A stretch of 64,000 nucleotides of DNA from Atopobium massiliense (lineage in GTDB: Bacteria > Actinomycetota > Coriobacteriia > Coriobacteriales > Atopobiaceae). Every line of letters starts with the position of its first letter. Within the stretch, counting starts at the first letter, position 1. The notes under the pieces are model-generated. The model worked only from the letters and a program-made list of their open reading frames with translations. It ran no database searches and was not told the DNA's origin. The position numbers and the translations under genes were made by a program. This document shows positions 8,540 to 18,134 of the stretch, piece by piece. The stretch covers positions 1-64,000 of the forward strand of contig OPYK01000003.1 in the NCBI GenBank assembly GCA_900343135.1, given 5' to 3'.

Positions 8540-9283
8540 CTACAGCGCCACCACCGACACCTGCTCGGGCGCACACTCAATCTCTTCGCCACTTTGGCTC
8601 AGCAAATGCGCACGACCCCAGGCATCAATCCCAGCAAAGGTATACCGTTCGCCCGCACCAGCTGTGCCGTTGCTCGCGTCAGCTGCACCATTGCTCGCAC
8701 CAGCGCCGCTTGCACCAGCACCAGCACCGCGCGCACAACCACCATCCTCGTACGCATCATCAACGCAGGGCGAATCCACGCCGCGCGCACCAAGCTGCTC
8801 AGGCCCACGCTGCATACAAACGGGTTTTCCAATAAGCGAAATCAACGAAAAATACTCATCCATAACAGGCGCAAGTGCCCCAGCCAGCGGTTTATCCGCG
8901 CGGCAGGCATGCTCCCACACGCGCACACGTTCCTCCACCGCAGCGGCCACAGCAACATCAAAATTAAATGGCAACGTTTGGAGCGTTGGCGTATCGCCCG
9001 TGCAAACAATATCAACATCAACAAACACACCATTGTCGTCGCAACCGCCGTGCGTTTGCACGTCAAACCTCAGCCACTCGTAATACACTTCAACCTCAAC
9101 GCGATACGGCCAATGTATGCGCGCCCGATGATTCAGCGTTTTGTAGCACACATCCCACACGCCAAGCGCGCAAATGTACGGCAGCCCCGCCATGTACATC
9201 ATGGGCACGCGCGGCCGCAGACGCACTCCTACCAGGGGAAATGGCACTTGTGACGGACGATTATCTGTGTTGTTCCAGCTCAT
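8540..9283 (-). CDS. Divergent biotin/lipoate protein ligase-like protein
   Basis: A 247-residue protein weakly resembling the catalytic and C-terminal domains of BirA. It has a WP motif after a helix (IHWPYRVEVEV, where BirA has KWPNDI), a valine-rich strand VFVDVDIVCTG, and a C-terminal SH3-like stretch (YTFAGIDAWGRAHLL). The usual GRGR biotin loop is not evident and there is no N-terminal helix-turn-helix. An Ala/Gly/Ser low-complexity insert lies at about residues 185-215. The start at 9283 is preceded by AGGATT; the longer reading would overlap folK. It probably follows folP-folK in one transcript. The function could be biotinyl transfer, but the missing motif leaves this open. Confidence 0.45.
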   Translation of the reverse strand: MSWNNTDNRPSQVPFPLVGVRLRPRVPMMYMAGLPYICALGVWDVCYKTLNHRARIHWPYRVEVEVYYEWLRFDVQTHGGCDDNGVFVDVDIVCTGDTPTLQTLPFNFDVAVAAAVEERVRVWEHACRADKPLAGALAPVMDEYFSLISLIGKPVCMQRGPEQLGARGVDSPCVDDAYEDGGCARGAGAGASGAGASNGAADASNGTAGAGERYTFAGIDAWGRAHLLSQSGEEIECAPEQVSVVAL

Positions 9284-9348
9284 AGTAATCCTATCGATAA
9301 AACAGTGCTCGTTTCGGCATGGCAGTTCTCGGCAGTTCTCGGCGCCGC

Positions 9349-10782
9349 CTACTCCTGCCACTCGAGCACGCCCAAATCGCCAATCACGTGGCCAACGCGC
9401 TCTTCCGGCGGCACCACCGTAACGCCCGCATGCGTAAAGAACCGCACAGGATCGTGCATCAAATCCTCCATCGGCACAAGCACAAAGTCGCGCTCACCTA
9501 AGCGCGGATGCGGCAGTGTAAGCTTGTTACCAGCATGTTCTTCATCTTCTATATACAATAAATCGAGGTCGAGGGTACGTTGCTGCGCCTGCTTGCCCTT
9601 CGTAGCGCGCGTACGTTTGTGCTGCTTTTCAATGGCCATAAGGTGGTCGAGCAACACAAGCACAGGCAGCTCGGTGCGAATTTCAACAACGGCATTTGCC
9701 ACCGTGGTAGTAAGGCCATAGGCGCCCTCACTTTCGTAAGCGCGACTTGCCTGCACAACGCGGGTAAGCGGGATGTCGTTAATACTATGAATTGCCTGCG
9801 TAATGTGCTCAAGCCTATCGCCCACATTTGAGCCAAGCGCCACAAAACCGCTCCGTGCATCCTGGCGCGACGATGCCCAATAGCACGAAAGCATTTCGGA
9901 CGCCATCGACACGTTATGCACGCGAATAACCCGCGCTCCCTGCTCAATAGCAGCTAAACACACGCCCATCGTGGCACTATCGCGAGCCGGCGCTTTTTCG
10001 ATGCCCGAAAGCGCACCAACAAATCGCTTGCGCGACGGCGCACAAAGCACAACGTACCCCATCGACACCAATTTGTGTGTGGCACGCTGAATAACAACAT
10101 TTTCGTCGACGTCTTTATCAAAGCCAGGACCAGGATCGATGCAAATCCGATTGTGTGCAACACCCGCACGCATAAGCAGCCGCGCTTGATCGCCTAAAAA
10201 GCCCATGATAGAACGCATGATAGGGCCTTCATCGGGCAGCGTGTGGCGGCGCGAACTAATGGGAACGTTGCGCTCAACAATAGGATGAGCGCCATCAAGC
10301 TGCACTTGCTTGCGGCTTGCGGCAGAGCTGTAGCGCTCCCAGTGCATAACAATGCAGCCACATTGCGTTTGCGCAGCTACTTCTATCATTTTTGGGTCGG
10401 AGAAACCCGTAACATCGTTAATAATTGAGGCGCCAAGCCGCACGCACATTTTTGCAACATCGGCGTGACGCGTGTCAATCGAAATAATGGCGTGAGGCGC
10501 ACGCTCAAGAATACCGCGAATAACAGGCACAACACGCTGCGCTTCTTCTTCTGGCGAAACGGGCTCACTACCCGGGCGCGTAGACTCACCACCCACATCA
10601 ATAATATCGGCACCCTCATCGAGCATGGCTAACGCGTGTGTAATGGCCTTTGCCGGGTCAAAATTTTCTCCCCCGTCGGAAAACGAATCGGGTGTCACAT
10701 TGAGCACGCCCATAATGCGCGGGCGCGCAAGCGAAAGCATATGTGCACCGCAATGCCAGGAAGAAAAATCTTGTCGTAGCAT
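9349..10782 (-). CDS. folPK: Bifunctional dihydropteroate synthase / HPPK (FolP-FolK fusion)
   Basis: A 477-residue fusion joining two consecutive folate steps. FolK pyrophosphorylates 6-hydroxymethyl-dihydropterin and FolP condenses the product with p-aminobenzoate. Residues about 15-300 are the DHPS barrel, with MGVLNVTPDSFSDGG and DVGGESTRPGSEPV. Residues about 315-475 are HPPK, with FVALGSNVGDR and RTLDLDLLY followed by LPHPRLGERDFVL. The start has GGAGG seven bases upstream. folE lies 167 bp upstream in the same direction. The folB aldolase gene normally found between these functions is absent here. The fusion order FolP-FolK is the reverse of the common FolK-FolP fusion. Confidence 0.93.
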   Translation of the reverse strand: MLRQDFSSWHCGAHMLSLARPRIMGVLNVTPDSFSDGGENFDPAKAITHALAMLDEGADIIDVGGESTRPGSEPVSPEEEAQRVVPVIRGILERAPHAIISIDTRHADVAKMCVRLGASIINDVTGFSDPKMIEVAAQTQCGCIVMHWERYSSAASRKQVQLDGAHPIVERNVPISSRRHTLPDEGPIMRSIMGFLGDQARLLMRAGVAHNRICIDPGPGFDKDVDENVVIQRATHKLVSMGYVVLCAPSRKRFVGALSGIEKAPARDSATMGVCLAAIEQGARVIRVHNVSMASEMLSCYWASSRQDARSGFVALGSNVGDRLEHITQAIHSINDIPLTRVVQASRAYESEGAYGLTTTVANAVVEIRTELPVLVLLDHLMAIEKQHKRTRATKGKQAQQRTLDLDLLYIEDEEHAGNKLTLPHPRLGERDFVLVPMEDLMHDPVRFFTHAGVTVVPPEERVGHVIGDLGVLEWQE

Positions 10783-10949
10783 ATTAAACCTCCAACAGCT
10801 CGATAAAGCTACACAGATAGTTACATTTTAGCGAATGTGCGCGTGACGTGCGCGGGGCGCTTAGGTGCAGGTACATTACGCAGCGTAGGTGGGTGAATTA
10901 CGTACAGTTCTGCCCAGCCAAGCTACCTAAACAGACAAAGCTACCCAAG

Positions 10950-11648
10950 CTACCCAAACAGCAGTCGCTGCACTTCTTGCTTTTTTTCGGGCTGCAACAA
11001 AATACCGCGTGCTACCTGCGTTGTTGTATGCGCCTTGCGCATGCGCACCCCGCGAAGCGACATACACGCGTGCACGGCGTCCATATACACGTACACACCC
11101 TGCGCGTCAATGCCGCGCATCAGCGCGTCCGCCACCTGCTCACACAAACGCTCTTGCATTTGCAGCCGGCGCGCATAGGCATCTACCAGGCGCGCAAGCT
11201 TCGACAGCCCGCACACATAGCCATGCTGCGCAGGCACATACGCCACATGCGCAACACCCCAAAACGGCAACAGGTGATGCTCGCAAACAGACGTAAATTC
11301 AATGTCGCGCACGCAAACAATGTCCTGGTAGGAGCTATCAAAGCGCTTTTCAAATAAATCCTCAACGCGTACATCGCCGCCCGCTGTGCACTCATGCAGC
11401 GCGCGGGCAACGCGGTTGGGCGTGTCGCGCAGGCCAGGGCGCGTTATATCTTCGCCCATACCTTGCAATATGAGGCGCACACCCTCTTCAATTTGGTCGA
11501 AGTTATAGGGCGTCGTCCCGCCAGCACAATTCATCTGCGCCGCCGCATCACCAGTGGTAGACGATGTCGTAGCTGCGGCCTTCGCACCAGCCGCCACGCC
11601 AGGAACTGCAGGTATATCTGCACACGTAGTATTGCTGTGTAAATTCAT
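10950..11648 (-). CDS. folE: GTP cyclohydrolase I
   Basis: Converts GTP to dihydroneopterin triphosphate, the first step of folate synthesis. The C-terminal 180 residues contain the zinc and catalytic motif [17 protein letters not shown] and the segment [19 protein letters not shown] second zinc-site Cys occurs in HACMSLRGV. The ATG at 11648 is preceded by GGAAG, which fits better than a start 15 codons upstream. The chosen start gives 232 residues with a poorly conserved Ala/Thr-rich N-terminal 45. It is divergent from xth, and folP-folK follows downstream. Confidence 0.93.
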   Translation of the reverse strand: MNLHSNTTCADIPAVPGVAAGAKAAATTSSTTGDAAAQMNCAGGTTPYNFDQIEEGVRLILQGMGEDITRPGLRDTPNRVARALHECTAGGDVRVEDLFEKRFDSSYQDIVCVRDIEFTSVCEHHLLPFWGVAHVAYVPAQHGYVCGLSKLARLVDAYARRLQMQERLCEQVADALMRGIDAQGVYVYMDAVHACMSLRGVRMRKAHTTTQVARGILLQPEKKQEVQRLLFG

Positions 11649-11817
11649 CAAACACTTCCATTCTTTATATCGCGTGTGACACAATGGGCACAAAACGGGT
11701 AAGACGAAACAGGTATAGCATATGATGTATACCCATTTGTTATAATTACAGCACTAATTACAGCACGCTTTATATACTAGCGAACAGCCGCACGCGCGCG
11801 GTGTAAAGGAGCATGAT

Positions 11818-12597
11818 ATGTCACAAAAACACACGTACCGCCTTGCCTCATGGAACGTAAACGGACTGCGCGCGGTTATGAAAAAAGATCCAAACTTTAT
11901 CGACGTAGTGCAAAGCCTTAATGTAGACATCATTGGCATTCAAGAAACTAAGCTGCAGGAAGGTCAAATTGCGCTTGACCTGCCCGGTTACACGCAAACA
12001 TGGAGCTATGCTGAGCGTAAAGGCTATTCGGGTACGGCGGTGTTTTCCAAAGAGGCACCATTGCAAACAATTCACACGATTGGGTGTAGCGCTGCAGATA
12101 ACGAGGGTCGTGTGTGTGCGCTTGAGTTTAACGATTTTTGGTTTGTAAATGTGTACACGCCCAACTCCAAAAACGAGCTTGCGCGGCTTGATGAGCGCAT
12201 GGAATGGGACGAGGCATACCGCAGCTTTTTGCACACGCTTGATGCTAAAAAACCAGTTATTACCTGCGGCGATTTTAACTGCGCTCACGAGGAAATAGAC
12301 CTTAAAAACCCCGCAACTAACCATCAAAACGCGGGCTTTTCGGACGAGGAACGCGCAAGTTTTACCAAGCTGCTCAACGCCGGCTTTACCGACACATTTA
12401 GGGCGGCGCACCCAACGCTCACCGATGCATACAGCTGGTGGAGCTATCGGATGCGCAGCCGCGAGCGCAATGCGGGCTGGCGTATCGACTACTTTTTGGT
12501 GTCGGATCGCATTAAAAACCAGGTAAGCGATGCGCGCATTCATGCAGATGTATACGGGTCGGATCACTGTCCGGTGGGTCTTACCATTACGTTGTAG
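11818..12597 (+). CDS. xth: Exodeoxyribonuclease III / AP endonuclease
   Basis: Cleaves abasic sites and 3' blocking groups in base-excision repair. The 259-residue protein has the EEP-family signatures: LASWNVNGLRA at the N-terminus, IQETKL with the metal-binding Glu, and GDFNCAH around residue 150. Near the C-terminus it has GWRIDYFLVS and YGSDHCPVGL with catalytic Asp and His. A strong AAGGAG site precedes the ATG. Upstream there is a 12-bp exact tandem repeat (TAATTACAGCAC, 11743-11766). The gene is convergent with the PHP gene 68 bp away. Confidence 0.95.
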   Translation: MSQKHTYRLASWNVNGLRAVMKKDPNFIDVVQSLNVDIIGIQETKLQEGQIALDLPGYTQTWSYAERKGYSGTAVFSKEAPLQTIHTIGCSAADNEGRVCALEFNDFWFVNVYTPNSKNELARLDERMEWDEAYRSFLHTLDAKKPVITCGDFNCAHEEIDLKNPATNHQNAGFSDEERASFTKLLNAGFTDTFRAAHPTLTDAYSWWSYRMRSRERNAGWRIDYFLVSDRIKNQVSDARIHADVYGSDHCPVGLTITL

Positions 12598-12665
12598 GCG
12601 CGCAAGCGGACAAGTGCGCAAGCGTTTTGCCCACGCACGCGCCCGCTCGCCCGTGCCTAAGCGTT

Positions 12666-13472
12666 TTACCCAAGCGCCTTTTTCAAACACGCCGTAAGCG
12701 TTTTACCATCGCTTGTTGCAATAAGCTCCTGCGGAAAATCAATTTCATCAAGCATGGCTTCTACGTGCGGAAACTTACCAATATCGCCCGAAAAGTGCGA
12801 GTCGGAACCCGTTACAATCATCGTGCCCTCTTCGGCGCACATGCGGGCAATTTCTTTGCAGCTTGTATTTTTATATTCGGCAAGCGTTGCCTCATTAATT
12901 TCTATGCATTTATTGCATTCGCGCGCATACCGCACCAGCTCACGAATATTAAACTCAACGCCATAGCGGCCAAGGTGCCCCAAAATAAACACCTTTGGGT
13001 TGTCGAGCACGTGCATGTACATGCGTGTTACCTCGTCTTTTGAGGCGCCGCGCGCAATGTCGAGGTTGTGCAGTGACGCCAGCACGTAATCGCACTGCGA
13101 CACCACCATATCCTCAAGGATGCGCGGATGTTTATACACGCCGCCCGATATACCATAGGTTACCTGCACGTTATGCCCAAAAATGTGCCCGTCCATATCG
13201 ACAATATCAACCTCACATGCACGCAAAATGCGCACGCCCTCCCACGTTTTTGGCAGCGTTGGATAGTTAAGAAAATGCTGAAAATCGCGGGAATCGTAGC
13301 CGTGTGCGCGTTCGTAATCGGCTTCACGCGTAATAAGTGACGAAAAATGATCGGTTGTGCCAAGCGCATCAAGCCCAACCATGGCTGCTGCGTGCACGTT
13401 TTCTTGTAGTGTTGAAAAAGCATGTCGAGAAAAAATTGTGTGCGAATGAGTGTCACAGGCAATACGAACCAT
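12666..13472 (-). CDS. PHP-domain phosphoesterase (YcdX-like)
   Basis: A 268-residue metal-dependent phosphoesterase of the PHP superfamily. The N-terminal DTHSHT motif, the TTDHF motif near residue 40, EVDIVD near 90 and the late TGSDSH motif supply the expected metal ligands. The length fits YcdX-type phosphatases, which are shorter than DNA-polymerase PHP domains. The substrate is not deducible; histidinol-phosphatase-like activity is possible. AAAGGAG lies before the ATG. No histidine genes are nearby, so a role in His synthesis is not supported by context. Confidence 0.85.
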   Translation of the reverse strand: MVRIACDTHSHTIFSRHAFSTLQENVHAAAMVGLDALGTTDHFSSLITREADYERAHGYDSRDFQHFLNYPTLPKTWEGVRILRACEVDIVDMDGHIFGHNVQVTYGISGGVYKHPRILEDMVVSQCDYVLASLHNLDIARGASKDEVTRMYMHVLDNPKVFILGHLGRYGVEFNIRELVRYARECNKCIEINEATLAEYKNTSCKEIARMCAEEGTMIVTGSDSHFSGDIGKFPHVEAMLDEIDFPQELIATSDGKTLTACLKKALG

Positions 13473-13663
13473 ATAAGCTCCTTTTCGTCCTTATGGGTAT
13501 TGCATACAGTATAGCGGTTATGCACATGCGCGTGCACATGCAGATGCGCGTGCAAAACACATGCGCATACAGCCGCACGTGTGCCACCTTCGCGCTCACA
13601 CTGCGCCTATATAACATGGTTTTATACTTTTAACGCATGCTATGTCATATTATAAAAATGAAG

Positions 13664-14860
13664 TTAGAGCTGCTCAAAGGCGGTGCGCGAACGCACAATC
13701 ATGTCGTAGGGCGCACAATAACCCAAACGAAGCCAGCCGGGCACACCAAAACTGTCAGAAGGCACAAGCAGCAGCTCGCGGGCGCGAGCGCGATTGGAGA
13801 ACTCCGCAGCGTCGGCGATTGGTGACTTCATCCACAGATAAAATGCCCCTTGAGGCGTAACATAACTGAGCTTGCAATCGTCCAAAATTTCACACAGCGC
13901 GGCACGATTCTTGGCATACGCAGCCACGGGCGCAGGTGCATCAACGCAATCGATAAGCGCGCGCTGAAAAAGCGCAGGCGCGCACACAAAACCAAGGCGT
14001 CTACCAGCACCGGCAACGGCATATACAAGCACATCGTGCAGGGGGTTTGTAGGTGGAACCAGTACCCAGCCAATACGCTCGCCCGGCAAAGAAAGCGACT
14101 TTGAATACGAGTAGCACACAAGCGCGTGCGAAATAATATTGGGCACCCAGGGCACCGTGTCGCCATAAGTAAGCTCACGGTAAGGCTCATCGCTAATAAC
14201 CATAATTGGATGGCCGGTGCGCGTTTGCGCAGCACAAAGCAGGTTTTGTAGCTCCTGCAGCTCGCGGGCGCTGTAAATTACACCCACGGGATTGTTGGGC
14301 GAATCGATGATAAGCGCCTTGGTGCGCGGCGTAATGGCGCGGTCGATAGCGTTTATGTCGAGGTGGAAGGTGGCGGGATCGGCCAGCACTTCAACACAGG
14401 TTGCTCCGGCGGCTTCTATCCACACGCGGTACTCGGGGAAATAGGGTGCAATTACGATAACTTCGTCGCCCGCGCGCACGCACGATTGCAGTGCGATGGA
14501 AACCGACGCAGCAGCGCCGCAGGTAAGGTACAGGTCGTCGGCGTGATACGCGGTATCAAAGCGACGGTTGAGCGACGCGGCAACAGCAGCACGCGCTTCG
14601 GGTAGGCCGGGAGCTGCGGTGTAGCTGTGCAGGGCAAGCGGGCTAATGGTGAGGTTTTTCTCAATAGAAGCTTTTACGCAATCGGGCGCAGGCACGCTCG
14701 GGTTGCCAATCGAAAAATCAAACACGTTTTCGGCGCCAATAGCCGCTTTACGTGCGGCTCCCCACGCAGCAAGCTCGCGGATTGCCGATTTTGTTTTGCC
14801 CGCCGCAAAACTTGCGTCGTTAATACCAGATAGTACTGCTGTGTTCGTCGCCGGTTGCAT
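13664..14860 (-). CDS. PLP-dependent aminotransferase, class I/II
   Basis: A 398-residue fold-type I aminotransferase of the aspartate-aminotransferase family. Visible motifs are DFSIGNPSVPAP at the substrate end, SPNNPVGVIY with the conserved Asn, and ISDEPYRELTYG with the cofactor Asp-Tyr. YSYSKSLSLPGERIG carries the PLP-binding Lys. The C-terminus holds the carboxylate-binding Arg region WLRLGYC. Specificity is not readable from sequence. It lies alone between ftsH and the PHP gene in the same direction. Confidence 0.85.
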   Translation of the reverse strand: MQPATNTAVLSGINDASFAAGKTKSAIRELAAWGAARKAAIGAENVFDFSIGNPSVPAPDCVKASIEKNLTISPLALHSYTAAPGLPEARAAVAASLNRRFDTAYHADDLYLTCGAAASVSIALQSCVRAGDEVIVIAPYFPEYRVWIEAAGATCVEVLADPATFHLDINAIDRAITPRTKALIIDSPNNPVGVIYSARELQELQNLLCAAQTRTGHPIMVISDEPYRELTYGDTVPWVPNIISHALVCYSYSKSLSLPGERIGWVLVPPTNPLHDVLVYAVAGAGRRLGFVCAPALFQRALIDCVDAPAPVAAYAKNRAALCEILDDCKLSYVTPQGAFYLWMKSPIADAAEFSNRARARELLLVPSDSFGVPGWLRLGYCAPYDMIVRSRTAFEQL

Positions 14861-14946
14861 ACGTGTACTTCTTTCTGTTAATTGCGCTGGCAGGCGCAGG
14901 TGCGCCTGATCCGTAAGCGTGTGTGGTTAGCGCGTTAGTTGGCGCG

Positions 14947-17325
14947 TTAGTTGGCAGGTGCGTCACCTTTCGGTGCATCCTCGTTGGCTGCATCCTCGTT
15001 GGCTGCATCCTCGTTGGCTGCATCCTCGTTGGCTGCATCAGCGGTCGAAGAAGCGCCCTCGTTTGGGGCTTTAGCACAGTCGTCGTGCGATGCAAACTCA
15101 GGGTGCGACGCCACAAACTCGTCCCACGTATTGTCGAGCAGTGCAGACACTGCCTCGCCATCAACGGTTTCGCGCTCAAGGAGCACCTTCACAATGGTTT
15201 TCATGTGCTCTTCACGAGGTTTAAGCACGTCAAACGCACGCTGGTGAGCCTCACGCATAAGGCGCTCAACTTCATCGTCGATACGCTGCGACGTTTGCTG
15301 CGAGTAGTTTGAACTGCTTGCGTAGTCGCGGCCGAGGAATACCTCGTGCTGCGCCTCGCCATACACCTGTGCGCCCAAATCGTCACTCATACCGTAGCGC
15401 ATCACCATGTTACGTGCAAGTTTAGTAGCTTTTTCGAGGTCGTTACTTGCACCGGTGGTTATGTCGCCGCAAAAGAGCTCTTCAGACGTGCGCCCACCGA
15501 GCATAACGGCAAGCTGGTCGAGCATTTCGCCCTTTGTTTCGAGCACTTTGTCTTGATCGGGAATTTGCAAGGTATACCCAAGCGCAGATCCCCTGCTAAT
15601 AATCGTAATTTTGTGGACGGGGTCGGCATTGTTAAGAATGTGACCCACCAGCGCGTGACCGCCCTCGTGAAATGCAATGGTGCGGCGTTCGCGCTTGGTA
15701 AGAATGCGACCCTTCTTTTCGGGACCGGCAATAACGCGTTCAAGCGCCTCTTCAATTTCGTCCATACCAATAACCGTTTTGTTGCGACGCGCGCACAAAA
15801 GCGCAGCCTCATTCAAAAGATTTGCCAGGTCGGCACCGGTAAGACCGGGGGTGAGCTTAGCTACATACTTCAAATCAACCGCAGGCGAAAGCGGCTTATT
15901 AGCTGCGTGAACCTTAAGGATTGTTTCCCTACCCACAACGTCGGGCGAGCCAACCTGCACGCGACGGTCAAAACGACCAGGGCGAAGCAGCGCCGGGTCG
16001 AGAATGTCGGGACGGTTTGTAGCTGCAATAAGGATAACGGCATCGTTTTCTTCAAAACCATCCATCTCAACAAGCAGCTGGTTTAGGGTTTGCTCGCGCT
16101 CATCATGACCGCCACCAACACCCGTGCCACGTTGACGTCCTACGGCGTCGATTTCGTCGATAAACACGATGGCCGGAGCAGCATGTTTTGCCTGCTTAAA
16201 GAGGTCACGCACACGCGATGCGCCTACGCCTACAAACATTTCAACAAAGTCGGAACCCGAAATTGAGAAAAACGGCACGCCCGCCTCGCCGGCAACCGCC
16301 TTGGCAAGCAGGGTTTTACCCGTACCAGGCGCACCAACAAGCAGCACGCCGCGCGGAATTTTGGCGCCGAGCTTGCGGTAGCGTTTGGGGTCTTTAAGAA
16401 AGTCGCGCACCTCTTTAAGCTCTTCAACCGCCTCATCAATGCCAGCGACGTCTTTAAAACGCACCTTCGGCTTGCTTTTAAGGCCAACGCGCGCCTTTGC
16501 CTTGCCAAACGACATTGCTTTACCGTTTTGGCTCATAATTTGATTGATAAAGAAAATCATCACGCCAATGCCAAGCACCATGGGAATAACCGAGCCAACA
16601 AGGGTGTTGAGCAGCGAATCTGTTGATGTATCAATGCTAAATGGCACCTTGGGGTGCTTGCTCATCAGCTCCTGGAGGCTGTCGTGACCAATGTAGTAGC
16701 TCTTAAACTGGCGCGGTTTATCGGCAGGCTGACTGTCACCAAGCGCCACTTGCGACGTGTCGTCTACAGAAGGCGTATATGCGCCGCTCACCGAGCTATC
16801 CTGCGTTTTGTACACAACTTTTTCCACGCGATTTTCGTTTACCGCGGCAATAAACTGGTTAGTGGTAAGGGTATCGACGGGCACCGCAACCAGCGCGTTA
16901 TACGCACTATACGCAAGGTAAATGCCCAGCATAACAGCCAAAATTATCCAAATATTACGGCGGCGAGACCCCTTGGACGAAGAAAGCCCATCCATTAAGT
17001 CTTTAAGCTCGTCTGGCGATAAGTTGTCAAAGTCGATGTGCTTAAAGCGGCTCTCGGACTCATCGTCGTTTTGCTCGTTATCTTCGTTTTCTGCTTCGCG
17101 TGCATGCTGCACAGCACGGCGCTCGTCTGCGTCGGTGCCCGCATCTCCGGCGACGTTGTCAGCGGCGTTTGCAGCAACATGAGCGTCGCTCGCACTGTGA
17201 GCCGTGCGCGCATCACCCTCATGTGCAGCTGCGTGCTCGTCCACACGAGCATCAGCCTGCATGTGCGCAGGCGCGGCGGGTTCGTTTGAATTAGTCGTCA
17301 TAATTGGTTTTTGTCCGTCTGCCAC
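14947..17325 (-). CDS. ftsH: ATP-dependent zinc metalloprotease FtsH
   Basis: A membrane AAA+ protease that degrades misfolded membrane proteins and some regulators. The 792 residues begin at GTG behind AAGGAG. An unusual acidic hydrophilic extension of about 125 residues precedes the first membrane span ([18 protein letters not shown]). The second span is near residue 250. The AAA domain has [19 protein letters not shown] and the second region of homology [13 protein letters not shown]. The zinc protease motif is HEGGH near residue 555. The C-terminal tail ends in five-residue repeats AANED, encoded by a 15-bp tandem repeat. The family is normally 610-680 residues, so both ends are extended. 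Hpt and TilS lie upstream, the usual Gram-positive cluster. Confidence 0.96.
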   Translation of the reverse strand: MADGQKPIMTTNSNEPAAPAHMQADARVDEHAAAHEGDARTAHSASDAHVAANAADNVAGDAGTDADERRAVQHAREAENEDNEQNDDESESRFKHIDFDNLSPDELKDLMDGLSSSKGSRRRNIWIILAVMLGIYLAYSAYNALVAVPVDTLTTNQFIAAVNENRVEKVVYKTQDSSVSGAYTPSVDDTSQVALGDSQPADKPRQFKSYYIGHDSLQELMSKHPKVPFSIDTSTDSLLNTLVGSVIPMVLGIGVMIFFINQIMSQNGKAMSFGKAKARVGLKSKPKVRFKDVAGIDEAVEELKEVRDFLKDPKRYRKLGAKIPRGVLLVGAPGTGKTLLAKAVAGEAGVPFFSISGSDFVEMFVGVGASRVRDLFKQAKHAAPAIVFIDEIDAVGRQRGTGVGGGHDEREQTLNQLLVEMDGFEENDAVILIAATNRPDILDPALLRPGRFDRRVQVGSPDVVGRETILKVHAANKPLSPAVDLKYVAKLTPGLTGADLANLLNEAALLCARRNKTVIGMDEIEEALERVIAGPEKKGRILTKRERRTIAFHEGGHALVGHILNNADPVHKITIISRGSALGYTLQIPDQDKVLETKGEMLDQLAVMLGGRTSEELFCGDITTGASNDLEKATKLARNMVMRYGMSDDLGAQVYGEAQHEVFLGRDYASSSNYSQQTSQRIDDEVERLMREAHQRAFDVLKPREEHMKTIVKVLLERETVDGEAVSALLDNTWDEFVASHPEFASHDDCAKAPNEGASSTADAANEDAANEDAANEDAANEDAPKGDAPAN
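14975..15034 (-). repeat. 15-bp tandem repeat in the ftsH 3' end
   Basis: Four exact copies of GCATCCTCGTTGGCT plus a partial fifth. The unit length is a multiple of three, so copy-number change would lengthen or shorten the acidic tail in five-residue steps without a frameshift. Confidence 0.9.
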
Positions 17326-17454
17326 GGTATCTCCTTGGTGCGTATTGTATGTCGTACGTTATACGTGTTACGTGTTACATTTTACGAGATTGAGCTAAAG
17401 CATGGTGAACACATACGGCTCGCTCCACGTTCAGCTCCACGTACGTCTTGCGGT

Positions 17455-18006
17455 TTACTTTGTGTAGACTTCCTCTTTAAGCTCGCCTACATACGGCAAA
17501 TTGCGGTAGCGCTCGGCATAGTCGAGACCGTAGCCCACAATAAAGCAATCGGGCACGTGCACTCCCACATATTTAGGGTCGATAGCTGGGCGTTTGCCTT
17601 TAATATCCTTAATCGAAAACGCTGCAACTTCAATGGAGGCAGGCTTGCGTGCAGAAAGCAAATCGATAAGGTAGCTTAACGTAAGCCCCGAATCGAGAAT
17701 GTCTTCGGCAATAATAATGTGACGCCCTTCAATTTTGGTGTCGAGGTCTTTTACAATACGCACAACACCAGACGTTTTTGTACCATCGCCATAGCTCGAT
17801 ACCGCCATAAAATCAATGGCGCACGGCACCGTAACTGCACGTAGCAGGTCGGCGGCAAAGATGTACGCCCCTTTAAGCACGGTAATGAACAGCGGGTTTT
17901 TGTCTTTATAGTCGCGTGAAATTTCGGCGCCCAGGCGCGAAACGATGCCTTTAATTTCGTCCTCGCCCAGCACAATGCGCTTTATATCTTTATGTTCTAC
18001 CGACAT
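17455..18006 (-). CDS. hpt: Hypoxanthine phosphoribosyltransferase
   Basis: Salvages hypoxanthine (and guanine) to IMP or GMP using PRPP. The 183-residue protein has the PRPP-binding loop IIIAEDILDSGLTL with its two acidic residues near 105. It also has the early loop VLKGAYIFAADL and the late base-binding region DCFIVGYGLDYAERYRNLPY. It follows tilS and precedes ftsH on the minus strand, the common Gram-positive order. A G-rich ribosome site (AGAGGGG) lies upstream of the ATG. Confidence 0.95.
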   Translation of the reverse strand: MSVEHKDIKRIVLGEDEIKGIVSRLGAEISRDYKDKNPLFITVLKGAYIFAADLLRAVTVPCAIDFMAVSSYGDGTKTSGVVRIVKDLDTKIEGRHIIIAEDILDSGLTLSYLIDLLSARKPASIEVAAFSIKDIKGKRPAIDPKYVGVHVPDCFIVGYGLDYAERYRNLPYVGELKEEVYTK

Positions 18007-18134
18007 GCCAACCTGTCCCCTCTTATGTTGTCAACCCTGCGTGTACAAGCTCATTTGCAACGGTCTGTACAGCAGCTCAACAACAGCTCGTATACAACGC
18101 GAACACGAACGTGCGCACGCACGTACGTATCATT

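Noticed and set aside
11848-12690. A 280-codon minus-strand frame opposite xth
   Set aside because: The plus strand encodes a complete exonuclease III with all motifs; the opposite frame matches nothing recognised.
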